Both the position numbers and the translations under genes were made by a program. Below, in pieces: positions 1-5,482 of a stretch of 8,156 bases of DNA. The stretch's first letter is position 1. Each line of letters begins with the position of its first letter. The notes beneath the pieces were generated by a model. That model saw only the letters and a list, made by a program, of their open reading frames with translations, did not search any database and had not been told where the DNA came from. The stretch spans positions 1-8,156 of the forward strand of contig PMZP01000022.1 of NCBI GenBank assembly GCA_003170325.1, read 5' to 3'. The stretch is from Candidatus Tayloriibacteriota bacterium (GTDB lineage: Bacteria; Patescibacteriota; Minisyncoccia; Phycocordibacterales; PALSA-1337).

Positions 1-1302
1 ATCACGGACTTCTTGAGGCAATTTGGCCATTTCGGCGATACCGCCGGCATTATCGGTGATCGGTCCGTAAGCGTCGATCGCGACGATGATTCCAGCCATA
101 GAAAGCATGGACATAGCCGCTATCGCGATTCCGTAGAGACCGGCAAAGTAGTAAGCAGCCAAGATTCCAGCAACGATCGTGAGGAGTGGCCAGGCGGTGG
201 CTTTCATGGAGATAGCCAGTCCTTGAATTATATTCGTGCCATGACCAGAGACAGAGGCCAGAGCGATTGACTTCACCGGAGCGTACTTTGTAGATGTGTA
301 GTATTCAGTGATGATGACCAACAGCCCAGTGACGATCAGCCCAACTAGCGTACAACCGAAAAGATTCAAGACGCTATAAGTTCCATTTGCTTTCATGATG
401 ACATTAGTAACAGGATAGAAAGCGATTGCGGCTAATACCCCGGCAACGATGAGTCCTTTGTACATAGCCCCCATGATATTTTGAGATTTTCCGAGCTTTA
501 CGAACCAAGTGCCGATGATTGACGCAAATATTGCAATACCACCAAGCGCTAGAGGATATGCTAGAGCTCCGTAAAAGCCAGGGAATAGTGTCGAGCCTAA
601 CATCATAGCGGCGATAGTCGTGACAGCGTATGTTTCGAATAGGTCAGCAGCCATTCCAGCGCAGTCGCCGACGTTGTCTCCGACATTGTCTGCAATGACA
701 CCCGGGTTTCTCGGGTCATCTTCCGGTATCCCAGCTTCGACTTTTCCGACGAGGTCAGTTCCGACATCAGCGGCTTTGGTGAAAATACCGCCGCCGAGAC
801 GAGCGAAGACTGATATGAGCGAGGCGCCGAAGGCCAGACCGATGAGCGAGCTGACACTTCCAGTGATTGCAAAGAACGCCGTTACACCAAGCAGAGCTAG
901 GCCAACGACCAGAAGTCCGGTGACGGCACCGCCTTTAAAAGCTAGTGAAAGAGCCGGGGCCAATCCGTGACGAGCGGCTTCGGCTGTGCGGACATTGGTT
1001 CTGACGGATACGTTCATGCCGATGAAACCGGTCAAAGCCGAAAGAAGCGCACCGACAAGGAAACCGAGAGCCAGTGTGATACCGAGAGCCAACCAGAGGA
1101 TGATGAACAAAATGACGGCTATGACGGCGATGGTGCGGTACTGACGGGCAAGGTAGGCCTTGGCGCCGGCCTGAATGGCGGCGGCGATCTCCTTCATGCG
1201 ATCATTACCGGCGGGCTTCTTCAGGATGGAGGATATTAAAAATGCTCCGTAAGCGATGGCGATGATGGAGGCTATGAGCGCGAATAGTACGGTGTGGGTC
1301 AT
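1..1302 (-). CDS. hppA: Membrane-bound ion-pumping pyrophosphatase, N-terminal 434 codons (3' end outside window)
   Basis: Reverse-strand translation from ATG 1302-1300 stays open for 434 codons to the window edge. The protein hydrolyses cytoplasmic pyrophosphate to phosphate and pumps H+ and/or Na+ across the inner membrane. Family signatures are clear: a hydrophobic N-terminal helix (residues 4-26), then GGGIFTKAADVGTDLVGKVE at about 170-189, DDPRNP at 195-200 and DNVGDNVGDCAGMAAD at 205-220, the acidic, lysine-containing motifs that bind Mg-pyrophosphate. EYYTS and SGHGTNIIQGL follow, and the visible part ends in YGPITDNAGGIAEMA. Full-length relatives are about 650-800 aa, so roughly a third is missing. 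The GNTT(A/K)A motif separating K+-dependent from K+-independent enzymes should come about 10 residues past the window edge, so the subclass cannot be told. No Shine-Dalgarno site precedes the start. A 183-bp fold-back sequence begins 17 bp upstream. Confidence 0.97.
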   Translation of the reverse strand, partial: MTHTVLFALIASIIAIAYGAFLISSILKKPAGNDRMKEIAAAIQAGAKAYLARQYRTIAVIAVILFIILWLALGITLALGFLVGALLSALTGFIGMNVSVRTNVRTAEAARHGLAPALSLAFKGGAVTGLLVVGLALLGVTAFFAITGSVSSLIGLAFGASLISVFARLGGGIFTKAADVGTDLVGKVEAGIPEDDPRNPGVIADNVGDNVGDCAGMAADLFETYAVTTIAAMMLGSTLFPGFYGALAYPLALGGIAIFASIIGTWFVKLGKSQNIMGAMYKGLIVAGVLAAIAFYPVTNVIMKANGTYSVLNLFGCTLVGLIVTGLLVIITEYYTSTKYAPVKSIALASVSGHGTNIIQGLAISMKATAWPLLTIVAGILAAYYFAGLYGIAIAAMSMLSMAGIIVAIDAYGPITDNAGGIAEMAKLPQEVRD

Positions 1303-1318
1303 GATTGTTAGTTAGTTT

Positions 1319-1501
1319 TGAGCCTTGCAAACAATGATTCACTTCGTCTGCGGAACTCGCGACTGAAATTGCTAAATAGATGACTCGGGAATTATGGAAG
1401 ACTGCTGTCTTCTCATAATTCCCATTGTACTCGTCATCTACTAAGCAATTTCAAGTCGTTCAAACAGTCCTCGCCTCGTTCATCATTGTTTGCAAGGCTC
1501 A
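1319..1501. repeat. 183-bp nested inverted repeat (fold-back element) upstream of hppA
   Basis: Three pairs of complementary blocks nest around a single centre. Outer arms 1319-1338 and 1482-1501 match over all 20 bp (TGAGCCTTGCAAACAATGAT). Middle arms, about 1361-1384 and 1433-1457, share TGAAATTGCT and TAGATGAC with a few changes between. The inner arms 1387-1402 and 1407-1423 form a 16-bp hairpin with one bulged base and the 4-nt loop TGCT. The stretches between blocks do not pair well. The element could be a MITE-like insertion, a large structured 5' leader of the hppA mRNA, or a protein-binding site. No terminal target duplication is obvious, and there is no U-tract marking a terminator. 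The rest of the gene-free stretch 1303-1692 holds only a plus-strand promoter candidate. Confidence 0.85.
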
Positions 1502-1557
1502 TTCAATAATAAGGTCAATAGAGGCGATTCTAGCAGAAAATGGGGGGATTGGGAGGG

Positions 1558-1586
1558 TTGACAGATAGCAGATATTATGATAAACT
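1558..1586 (+). promoter_or_regulatory. Candidate promoter for the 1693-2271 gene
   Basis: A consensus -35 TTGACA (1558-1563) is followed after 17 bp by TAAACT (1581-1586), a 4-of-6 match to the -10 box. Transcription would start near 1593. This is downstream of the ATG at 1540, which argues against that ATG as the real start of the next gene. Confidence 0.4.
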
Positions 1587-1692
1587 CTCCGACAGACATG
1601 GGCAGTCTGGAGGCAATTACGCCAAGAGAAACCCCCATGAGAGAAAGATAAAATTGAAAACCAATACAACAGAAACGGCGGCAGGCACCGAT

Positions 1693-2271
1693 ATGCCTGA
1701 TTTCAACAAGACAAGTCTGGATTCATTGCGGTGTGAACTCACAACACCGATCATCTTTGGGTTCTTTGAGTTTCTGCGAGCTCTCATGCTCTGGTTTGAA
1801 ACTAAGGGCAAAGAACTACTTGAGCAATCAGACCCCCTCACCTTTGAACAATGGGAGGAGCTGTACGAAAACAGTTGGCTTCTGTACACAAGGCTAGGGC
1901 GCGCAGGTGGAGCAGTAACAAAGCTTCATCTTCGGGTCTTACGAAAGGGCATCGCTTCTCTTCTTCATTGGGTACAGACGACCTATATCGGGGGCATCCA
2001 CGATTTGAAAACCGACAAAGGAAATGAGTTAAATCGTATCTTAGGTCATTGGCATGCAAGGATTGAAAACGATATCCGAGTTGGAGGTGCCTTTGGGCTT
2101 CAGTCTCACTTCTGCACGAAGGAAGAGAGTTGGGAGCTGGTAGAAAGTATGGTGCCAGTGGCTCAAGCTCTAAAGTCGGACGCCTGGTTAAGGGATATCG
2201 CCATGGACCGATACGCCGGCGATGACAAGTTGTCTTTTGACCTGTTCATTAAAGCACACAAGAATTGGTAG
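1693..2271 (+). CDS. Hypothetical Trp-rich protein, 192 aa
   Basis: I do not recognise this protein. From ATG 1693 it has 192 residues, with eight tryptophans spread along the chain (LWFE, EQWEE, SWLL, LHWVQ, GHWHA, ESWEL, AWLR and the C-terminal NW). It looks soluble and largely helical. The stretch PIIFGFFEFLRALMLWF (about 19-35) is hydrophobic but carries Glu and Arg, so it is probably a buried or amphipathic helix rather than a membrane span. The frame stays open back to ATG 1540, but the extra 51 residues are Gly/Arg/Asn-rich without structure and start before the candidate promoter. TTG 1654 is another possible start. No Shine-Dalgarno site clearly favours any of them. A strong terminator follows at 2295, so the gene seems to be a single transcription unit. 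Confidence 0.65.
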   Translation: MPDFNKTSLDSLRCELTTPIIFGFFEFLRALMLWFETKGKELLEQSDPLTFEQWEELYENSWLLYTRLGRAGGAVTKLHLRVLRKGIASLLHWVQTTYIGGIHDLKTDKGNELNRILGHWHARIENDIRVGGAFGLQSHFCTKEESWELVESMVPVAQALKSDAWLRDIAMDRYAGDDKLSFDLFIKAHKNW

Positions 2272-2294
2272 CACTCACGTGCTCAAATCTCGTA

Positions 2295-2328
2295 CCCCTT
2301 CGACCACTTGGCCGGAGGGGAGTTTTTT
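2295..2328 (+). terminator. Rho-independent terminator
   Basis: An 11-bp stem (2295-2305 with 2310-2320, one A-C mismatch and one G-U pair) closes a 4-nt loop ACTT and is followed by AG and six T residues. It ends the plus-strand gene at 2271. Facing the other way, the hairpin lies just past the stop codon of the minus-strand antitoxin-like gene, but no T-run follows on that strand. Confidence 0.85.
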
Positions 2329-2638
2329 ATACTAACTTCACTTGCTTACCGAAGGCGCCAGCGATTTGGTAGAGCGTTTTCAATGAGAAGTCGTGTCGGC
2401 CGGTCTCGAGACGGGCGATGACGGACTGTGGCATGCCGACTTTGGCGGCAAAAGATTGCTGGGTGAGTTTTTTTGAGCGACGAAGCTCGCGAATCTGACG
2501 GATGAGATGAAGGCGGGCAAGCTCATTGGCGTATCCTTCCCGGAAAGTCTTAGACCGCATCTCCTTTTTGAGCATGTCATCGAACGAGTAGAATGCGAGT
2601 TTCTTTCCTTCATCAGTTTTAATTATGGTTTTTTTCAT
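2327..2638 (-). CDS. HigA-like antitoxin / XRE family transcriptional regulator, 103 aa
   Basis: A helix-turn-helix domain of the Cro/CI (XRE) type covers about residues 46-100, with the typical order IRELRRSKKLTQQSFAAKVG, then MPQSVIARLETGR, then FSLKTLYQIAGAFG. It follows an N-terminal region (YSFDDMLKKEMRSKTFREGY) of the kind that contacts the toxin in HigA-type antitoxins. In the HigBA family such proteins neutralise a RelE/HigB mRNA interferase and repress their own operon. No toxin gene is visible: the usual place, just upstream (2639-2764), holds only regulatory DNA, so this is an orphan or a plain repressor. Autoregulation is supported by the palindrome inside its promoter. The ribosome binding site is weak (GGAAA about 15 nt before ATG). 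Its stop codon overlaps the T-run of the terminator that faces it. Confidence 0.88.
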   Translation of the reverse strand: MKKTIIKTDEGKKLAFYSFDDMLKKEMRSKTFREGYANELARLHLIRQIRELRRSKKLTQQSFAAKVGMPQSVIARLETGRHDFSLKTLYQIAGAFGKQVKLV

Positions 2639-2666
2639 AGTATTTTTATAGTTTCCAACGTAAGCA

Positions 2667-2696
2667 AGTATAGCAATATTGCTATATTGAAGTCAA
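2667..2696 (-). promoter_or_regulatory. Strong sigma-70-type promoter of the antitoxin-like gene
   Basis: On the minus strand, TTGACT (2696-2691) and TATACT (2672-2667) are 18 bp apart, both 5 of 6 matches to consensus. The predicted start near 2660 leaves a leader of about 20 nt before ATG 2638. The spacer and part of the -10 box form a perfect palindrome, listed separately. Confidence 0.75.
2669..2686. promoter_or_regulatory. 18-bp perfect palindrome, likely operator
   Basis: TATAGCAATATTGCTATA is identical to its own reverse complement. It covers most of the -35/-10 spacer and four bases of the -10 box of the minus-strand promoter, so a bound dimer would block RNA polymerase. The neighbouring XRE proteins (2327-2638 or 2765-2986) are the obvious candidates; HigA-type antitoxins bind such palindromes. 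Which one binds is inference. Confidence 0.7.
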
Positions 2697-2764
2697 GTGA
2701 AATTCAGCGGTTGCCACTGCCTTCTATAGTGTGTAGAATCATATAATAAAACACGGAATCATTC

Positions 2765-2986
2765 ATGGCCAATCTACAGAGACAATTTCAGATATTATTG
2801 GGAAAGAAGATCCGTGAGGAGCGGGAGAAAATGGGCGTTTCGCAGGAACGTCTGGGGAAACTAGCCAAAGTACATCGCACCTATGTCGGCATGGTTGAAC
2901 GCGGCGAGAAGAACATCACCATAGCCAACATGCATAAATTCGCTCAGGCTTTGGGACTGCAGGTTCGAGACTTAATTGACTTTTGA
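2765..2986 (+). CDS. Small XRE family HTH transcriptional regulator, 73 aa
   Basis: This is a single-domain Cro/CI-type helix-turn-helix protein. GKKIREEREKMGVSQERLGK is at about residues 13-32, the recognition region VHRTYVGMVERGEKNIT at 36-52, and the closing helix MHKFAQALGLQVRDLIDF at 56-73. The HRTYxxxxERGEKN pattern is shared with restriction-modification controller (C) proteins and with many small phage-type repressors. No methylase or endonuclease gene is present, so a local repressor role is more likely. It sits 117 bp before the first small peptide gene, with promoter and inverted repeat between them, which suggests that it controls the peptide cassette. A good -10 TATAAT (2742-2747) lies upstream, with only a weak -35. 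GGA at 2755-2757 may serve as a short ribosome binding site for ATG 2765. Confidence 0.92.
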   Translation: MANLQRQFQILLGKKIREEREKMGVSQERLGKLAKVHRTYVGMVERGEKNITIANMHKFAQALGLQVRDLIDF

Positions 2987-3016
2987 AAGAGATTGTTTTT
3001 TACTGTGGATAACCCA

Positions 3017-3044
3017 TTGACATATTTTTTTGCTTTGATATGCT
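3017..3044 (+). promoter_or_regulatory. Strong promoter of the small-peptide cassette
   Basis: A perfect -35 TTGACA (3017-3022) is followed after 16 bp by an extended -10, TGATATGCT (hexamer 3039-3044). Transcription should start near 3051, about 50 nt before the first small gene at 3104. The TTTTTTT run in the spacer could bend the DNA. Confidence 0.7.
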
Positions 3045-3053
3045 AACTATAGA

Positions 3054-3077
3054 TAGCGCTACTCATAATAGGCGCTA
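3054..3077. promoter_or_regulatory. Inverted repeat TAGCGC-N12-GCGCTA just downstream of the promoter
   Basis: Six-bp arms (3054-3059 and 3072-3077) lie 12 bp apart, immediately past the predicted start site. This is a suitable roadblock operator for the adjacent XRE regulator. In RNA the same arms could pair in the 5' leader. Short arms make this tentative. Confidence 0.4.
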
Positions 3078-3103
3078 GAAACAAAAGCACAAAAAGGAAA
3101 CTT

Positions 3104-3220
3104 ATGCCTGAAGGCACTTGCGATGGAGACGGTCAGGGAAAGGTCGTCGTAAGACGCATCCTCATCCCGCCGGAACCTCCATTTCCACAACCTTTACCTC
3201 TGGGGAGGAAGAACCGCTAG
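3104..3220 (+). CDS. Small gene A: 38-aa peptide, Gly/Asp-rich start and Pro-rich end (candidate precursor)
   Basis: ATG 3104 follows a strong ribosome binding site (AAAAAGGAAA, 5 nt spacing) and the strong promoter at 3017. The 38-codon frame ends at TAG 3218-3220. The peptide starts MPEGTCDGDGQGK, with its single Cys at position 6. A central VVVRRILI (14-21) follows, then a proline-rich stretch PPEPPFPQPLPL (22-33), and it ends in basic GRKNR. There is no signal peptide or membrane span. I do not recognise it. Its place, its size, and an initiation region nearly identical to that of small gene B suggest that A and B belong together and may be substrates of the C39-like protein at 3409-4026. 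It could instead be a regulatory leader peptide. Confidence 0.6.
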   Translation: MPEGTCDGDGQGKVVVRRILIPPEPPFPQPLPLGRKNR

Positions 3221-3269
3221 ACTCTGAAATCTAGGGCTCGATAATACAGCAACACCTATAAGGAATTTT

Positions 3270-3362
3270 ATGACTAACATCACCCTTAGCGGAAACGGCG
3301 GCTCGACCAACACCAGTTCGAGCGGCACCCACGGTTCATCCACCGGCAACGGCAACAAGTAG
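3270..3362 (+). CDS. Small gene B: 30-aa Gly/Ser/Thr/Asn peptide (candidate precursor)
   Basis: ATG 3270 follows AAGGA with 5-nt spacing; the frame ends at TAG 3360-3362. Twenty-five of the 30 residues are Gly (7), Ser (7), Thr (6) or Asn (5). There is no Cys, no acidic residue and no aromatic one. It starts MTNITLSGNGG and ends GNGNK. The Gly-Gly at 10-11 is where a C39-type peptidase could cut, which would leave a core rich in Ser and Thr. The rest of a double-glycine leader (conserved hydrophobic and Glu positions) is not seen, so this is only suggestive. The reading is supported by the strong ribosome binding site and by a hairpin 6 nt after the stop. Such biased composition is typical of peptides made to be modified or of flexible structural peptides. 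I know no family match. Confidence 0.6.
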   Translation: MTNITLSGNGGSTNTSSSGTHGSSTGNGNK

Positions 3363-3368
3363 TGGCAA

Positions 3369-3402
3369 GGGGGCGATCTCTCGCGAGGTCGTCCCCAATT
3401 TT
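3369..3402 (+). terminator. Terminator-like hairpin between small gene B and the peptidase gene
   Basis: A 12-bp stem (3369-3380 with 3385-3396, including two G-U pairs) closes a TCGC loop and is followed by AATTTT. The U-tract is short, so it may be a leaky terminator that lets some transcription through to the peptidase, or a 3' end that stabilises the small-gene mRNA. It ends only 12 nt before ATG 3409, so it also fills the space where a ribosome binding site would be expected. Confidence 0.6.
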
Positions 3403-3408
3403 AATACA

Positions 3409-4026
3409 ATGAGATACAAACTCTTCAAAAATTCGGCGGATGGCATGCATTGCGTACAGGCATGCCTGCAGATGCTACTCTATTCATTCGGGAAGCCGGT
3501 CTTGTCATTAGACGAATTAGACAATATCACCCATCATGAACCGGAGATGATGACTTGGATGAGCGATGCGCTCTTATGGCTCACGGACCAGGGATTCCAA
3601 GTCGATAATTATGAGAACCTCGATTACCGGCGATTTGCCGAAGAAGGCAAGGAATACCTGAAGACGATCTGGGATAAGGAAACTTTCGAGCTGCAGGACA
3701 GGTATTCCGATCTCGACAGGGAACAAATGATGGCCGGAAAGCTCATACGCGCCGGCGCATTGATGGTCGATACCCGATTGTCCTTGGATGAGATCAGGAA
3801 GAAGACCGATGACGGATATTTCACGATGCTTTCGGTCAATCCGCATGCCTTGAACGGCTGTCTGGGCTATGGTTCGCATCTGGTTGTCGTAAAGAGCATC
3901 GGCCATAAAAAGTCGATGCTCTTTGATCCCGATATGGGGAAACCATATAGCATAACTAATGAAAGGTTAGAGGAGGCTATTTCCGAGGAGCGGAAGAATG
4001 ACTTCAATGCTATTTTTGTGCGTTAG
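3409..4026 (+). CDS. Peptidase C39-like (papain-fold) cysteine peptidase, 205 aa
   Basis: The N-terminal DGMHCVQACLQMLL (11-24) matches the active-site helix of C39-like papain-fold peptidases, with C15 as the probable nucleophile. YGSHLVVV (154-161) supplies the His (H157), and LFDPDMG (171-177) the Asp (D173 or D175), in the usual order C...H...D and at typical spacing. The middle (about 45-135) is helical, and DGYFTMLSVN (135-144) fits the strand before the His loop. N8 or S9 stands where many relatives have the oxyanion-hole Gln, so activity may be altered. There is no signal peptide, no membrane span and no ABC transporter domain, unlike bacteriocin-exporting C39 proteins, so it is probably cytoplasmic. 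It follows two tiny genes and may process them. No Shine-Dalgarno site precedes ATG 3409, and no promoter of its own is visible. M13 is a poor alternative start because it would remove the N-terminal strand. Confidence 0.85.
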   Translation: MRYKLFKNSADGMHCVQACLQMLLYSFGKPVLSLDELDNITHHEPEMMTWMSDALLWLTDQGFQVDNYENLDYRRFAEEGKEYLKTIWDKETFELQDRYSDLDREQMMAGKLIRAGALMVDTRLSLDEIRKKTDDGYFTMLSVNPHALNGCLGYGSHLVVVKSIGHKKSMLFDPDMGKPYSITNERLEEAISEERKNDFNAIFVR

Positions 4027-4029
4027 ACT

Positions 4030-5421
4030 TTACTCCTTTTTCTTTTTTGTCGCGGTCTTCTTGGTTTTAGGCTCGGTCTTTTTATTCTCTTCCTTGGCTT
4101 CTGTCTTTTCTTCCGTTTTCTTTTCTTCTAAGGCTTCAGTCTTTGCGTCGGCCTTTGCCTCTACTTTCGGTTCAACTGCTTCGGCCTTATTTTGCTCCGT
4201 CGCTTCGACCTTCTGGTCGTCCATCTTTGCTTCTGTTATCTCGGCGGCGACTTCAGTGATGACATCGCCTTCGCTTTCGCCGGGCTCCTCTTCGTCGAGG
4301 ACTTCTCCGCCGGACGATTTGATGTCTATCTTCCAACCGGTCAGCTTGGCGGCCAGACGGACGTTCTGTCCGCCCTTGCCGATGGCCAATGACTGCTCGT
4401 CTTCGGTGACGGTTACTATGGCACGATGCTGATTATCATCGAGTTCGAGCGAAACGACTTCGGCGGGAGAGAGGGCCTCTTCGATGAAGAGCGCTGGGTC
4501 TTCATTCCATTCGACGATGTCGATCTTCTCGCCAGAAAGCTCGCTGGTCACGGTGGAAACGCGGACGCCGCGTTGGCCGACCATAGAACCGATCGGATCG
4601 ATATGAGGATCGTGAGAAACTACAGCGACTTTCGAGCGTGATCCGGCTTCGCGGGCGATGGCCTTGATCTCGACGGTACCGGATGCGATCTCGGGGGCTT
4701 CGGTTTCGAACAATTTGACAAGGAATTTCGGATGCGAGCGGGAAAGTTTGAGGACTATGCCTTTGGGGGTCTCTTCGACGGCGTAAAGATAGGCGCGAAT
4801 GCGGTCGCCGGTCTTCCAGCGCTCGCTCGGTATCTGCTCTTCGTAGGGGATGACGCCGACGGCCCGTCCCATATCTATATATACGGTGCCGCGTTCGACG
4901 CGCTCGACTGTTCCGGCCACGATCTCGCCTTCCTTTTGGCCGTATTCGCTCATGACTGAGACCTTCTCGGCTTCACGGATCTTTTGGATGATGATCTGTT
5001 TGGCTGTCTGGGCGGCGATGCGGCCGAAATCAGCCTTGCTTTCCAGGGGGAAGATGAGCTCGTCGCCGATCAGGGCGTTGCGCTTGATCTTCTTGGCGTC
5101 TTCGATGAGCATGTGCTGTTCGGGATTGTAGCGGATCTTGATGTCTTCGACGTTGGCGGCTTTGAGCTCCTCGTGGGCCATCTCCTCATCGCCTTCCATG
5201 ATGACTTGGCTGCGGTCGACCACGATCTTGACTTGCCAGAATTCGACCTGGCCGGAATTGCTGTCGAATGAGGCGCGGACGATCTGGCCTTTCTTGCCGT
5301 ACTCTTTCTTGTAAGCGGTGGCCAAGGACATCGCTATAGCTTCCAACGTTTTCTCGCGCGGAATGCCTCGCTCTTCCTCGAGCTGTTGGACGACTGAATT
5401 TATTACTTTGAGATCGAACAT
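4030..5421 (-). CDS. nusA: Transcription termination/antitermination factor NusA, 463 aa
   Basis: NusA binds RNA polymerase and nascent RNA and modulates pausing, termination and antitermination. All core domains are present. The N-terminal polymerase-binding domain is at 1-125. The S1 domain is at about 163-229 (GEIVAGTVERVERGTVYIDM onward, with RAVGVIPYEEQIP). KH1 is at about 233-312 with GSMVGQRGVRV, and KH2 at about 313-370 with AIGKGGQNVRLAAKLTGWKI, both holding the GxxG RNA-binding loops. In place of further folded repeats, residues 371-463 form a charged, Ala/Glu/Lys-rich tail ending in poly-Lys. No Shine-Dalgarno site is seen before ATG 5421, and the common partner genes rimP upstream and infB downstream are absent here. 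Its stop lies 3 bp from the stop of the convergent peptidase gene, and no terminator fits between them. Confidence 0.98.
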   Translation of the reverse strand: MFDLKVINSVVQQLEEERGIPREKTLEAIAMSLATAYKKEYGKKGQIVRASFDSNSGQVEFWQVKIVVDRSQVIMEGDEEMAHEELKAANVEDIKIRYNPEQHMLIEDAKKIKRNALIGDELIFPLESKADFGRIAAQTAKQIIIQKIREAEKVSVMSEYGQKEGEIVAGTVERVERGTVYIDMGRAVGVIPYEEQIPSERWKTGDRIRAYLYAVEETPKGIVLKLSRSHPKFLVKLFETEAPEIASGTVEIKAIAREAGSRSKVAVVSHDPHIDPIGSMVGQRGVRVSTVTSELSGEKIDIVEWNEDPALFIEEALSPAEVVSLELDDNQHRAIVTVTEDEQSLAIGKGGQNVRLAAKLTGWKIDIKSSGGEVLDEEEPGESEGDVITEVAAEITEAKMDDQKVEATEQNKAEAVEPKVEAKADAKTEALEEKKTEEKTEAKEENKKTEPKTKKTATKKKKE

Positions 5422-5444
5422 GTTATTTAGTTGTTATTCTATTG

Positions 5445-5473
5445 TTATTAAGTTGTACGACTATTATTAAGTT
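5445..5473. repeat. Direct repeat TTATTAAGTT upstream of nusA
   Basis: Two exact 10-bp copies (5445-5454 and 5464-5473) are spaced 19 bp start to start, about two helical turns, in the AT-rich stretch 24-52 bp before the nusA start. On the minus strand they read AACTTAATAA, and a third diverged version, AACTAAATAA, is right at the start codon. They could be a regulator site or AT-rich promoter DNA. I cannot assign a confident nusA promoter. Confidence 0.4.
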
Positions 5474-5482
5474 TTCTGACCG

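Noticed and set aside
603..1239. Several small frames on either strand across hppA (603-872 minus, 620-970 plus, 967-1239 plus)
   Set aside because: All overlap the unmistakable hppA coding frame and show no independent signals.
1540..1692. Upstream ATG extension of the Trp-rich protein
   Set aside because: The 51 extra codons look non-coding (Gly/Arg/Asn-rich), start upstream of a TTGACA promoter candidate and have no ribosome binding site.
3998..4432. Plus-strand frame of 144 codons rich in Ser, Phe and Val
   Set aside because: It is the mirror of the Lys/Glu-rich nusA tail; the apparent hydrophobicity comes from reading AAG/GAA-rich codons backwards.
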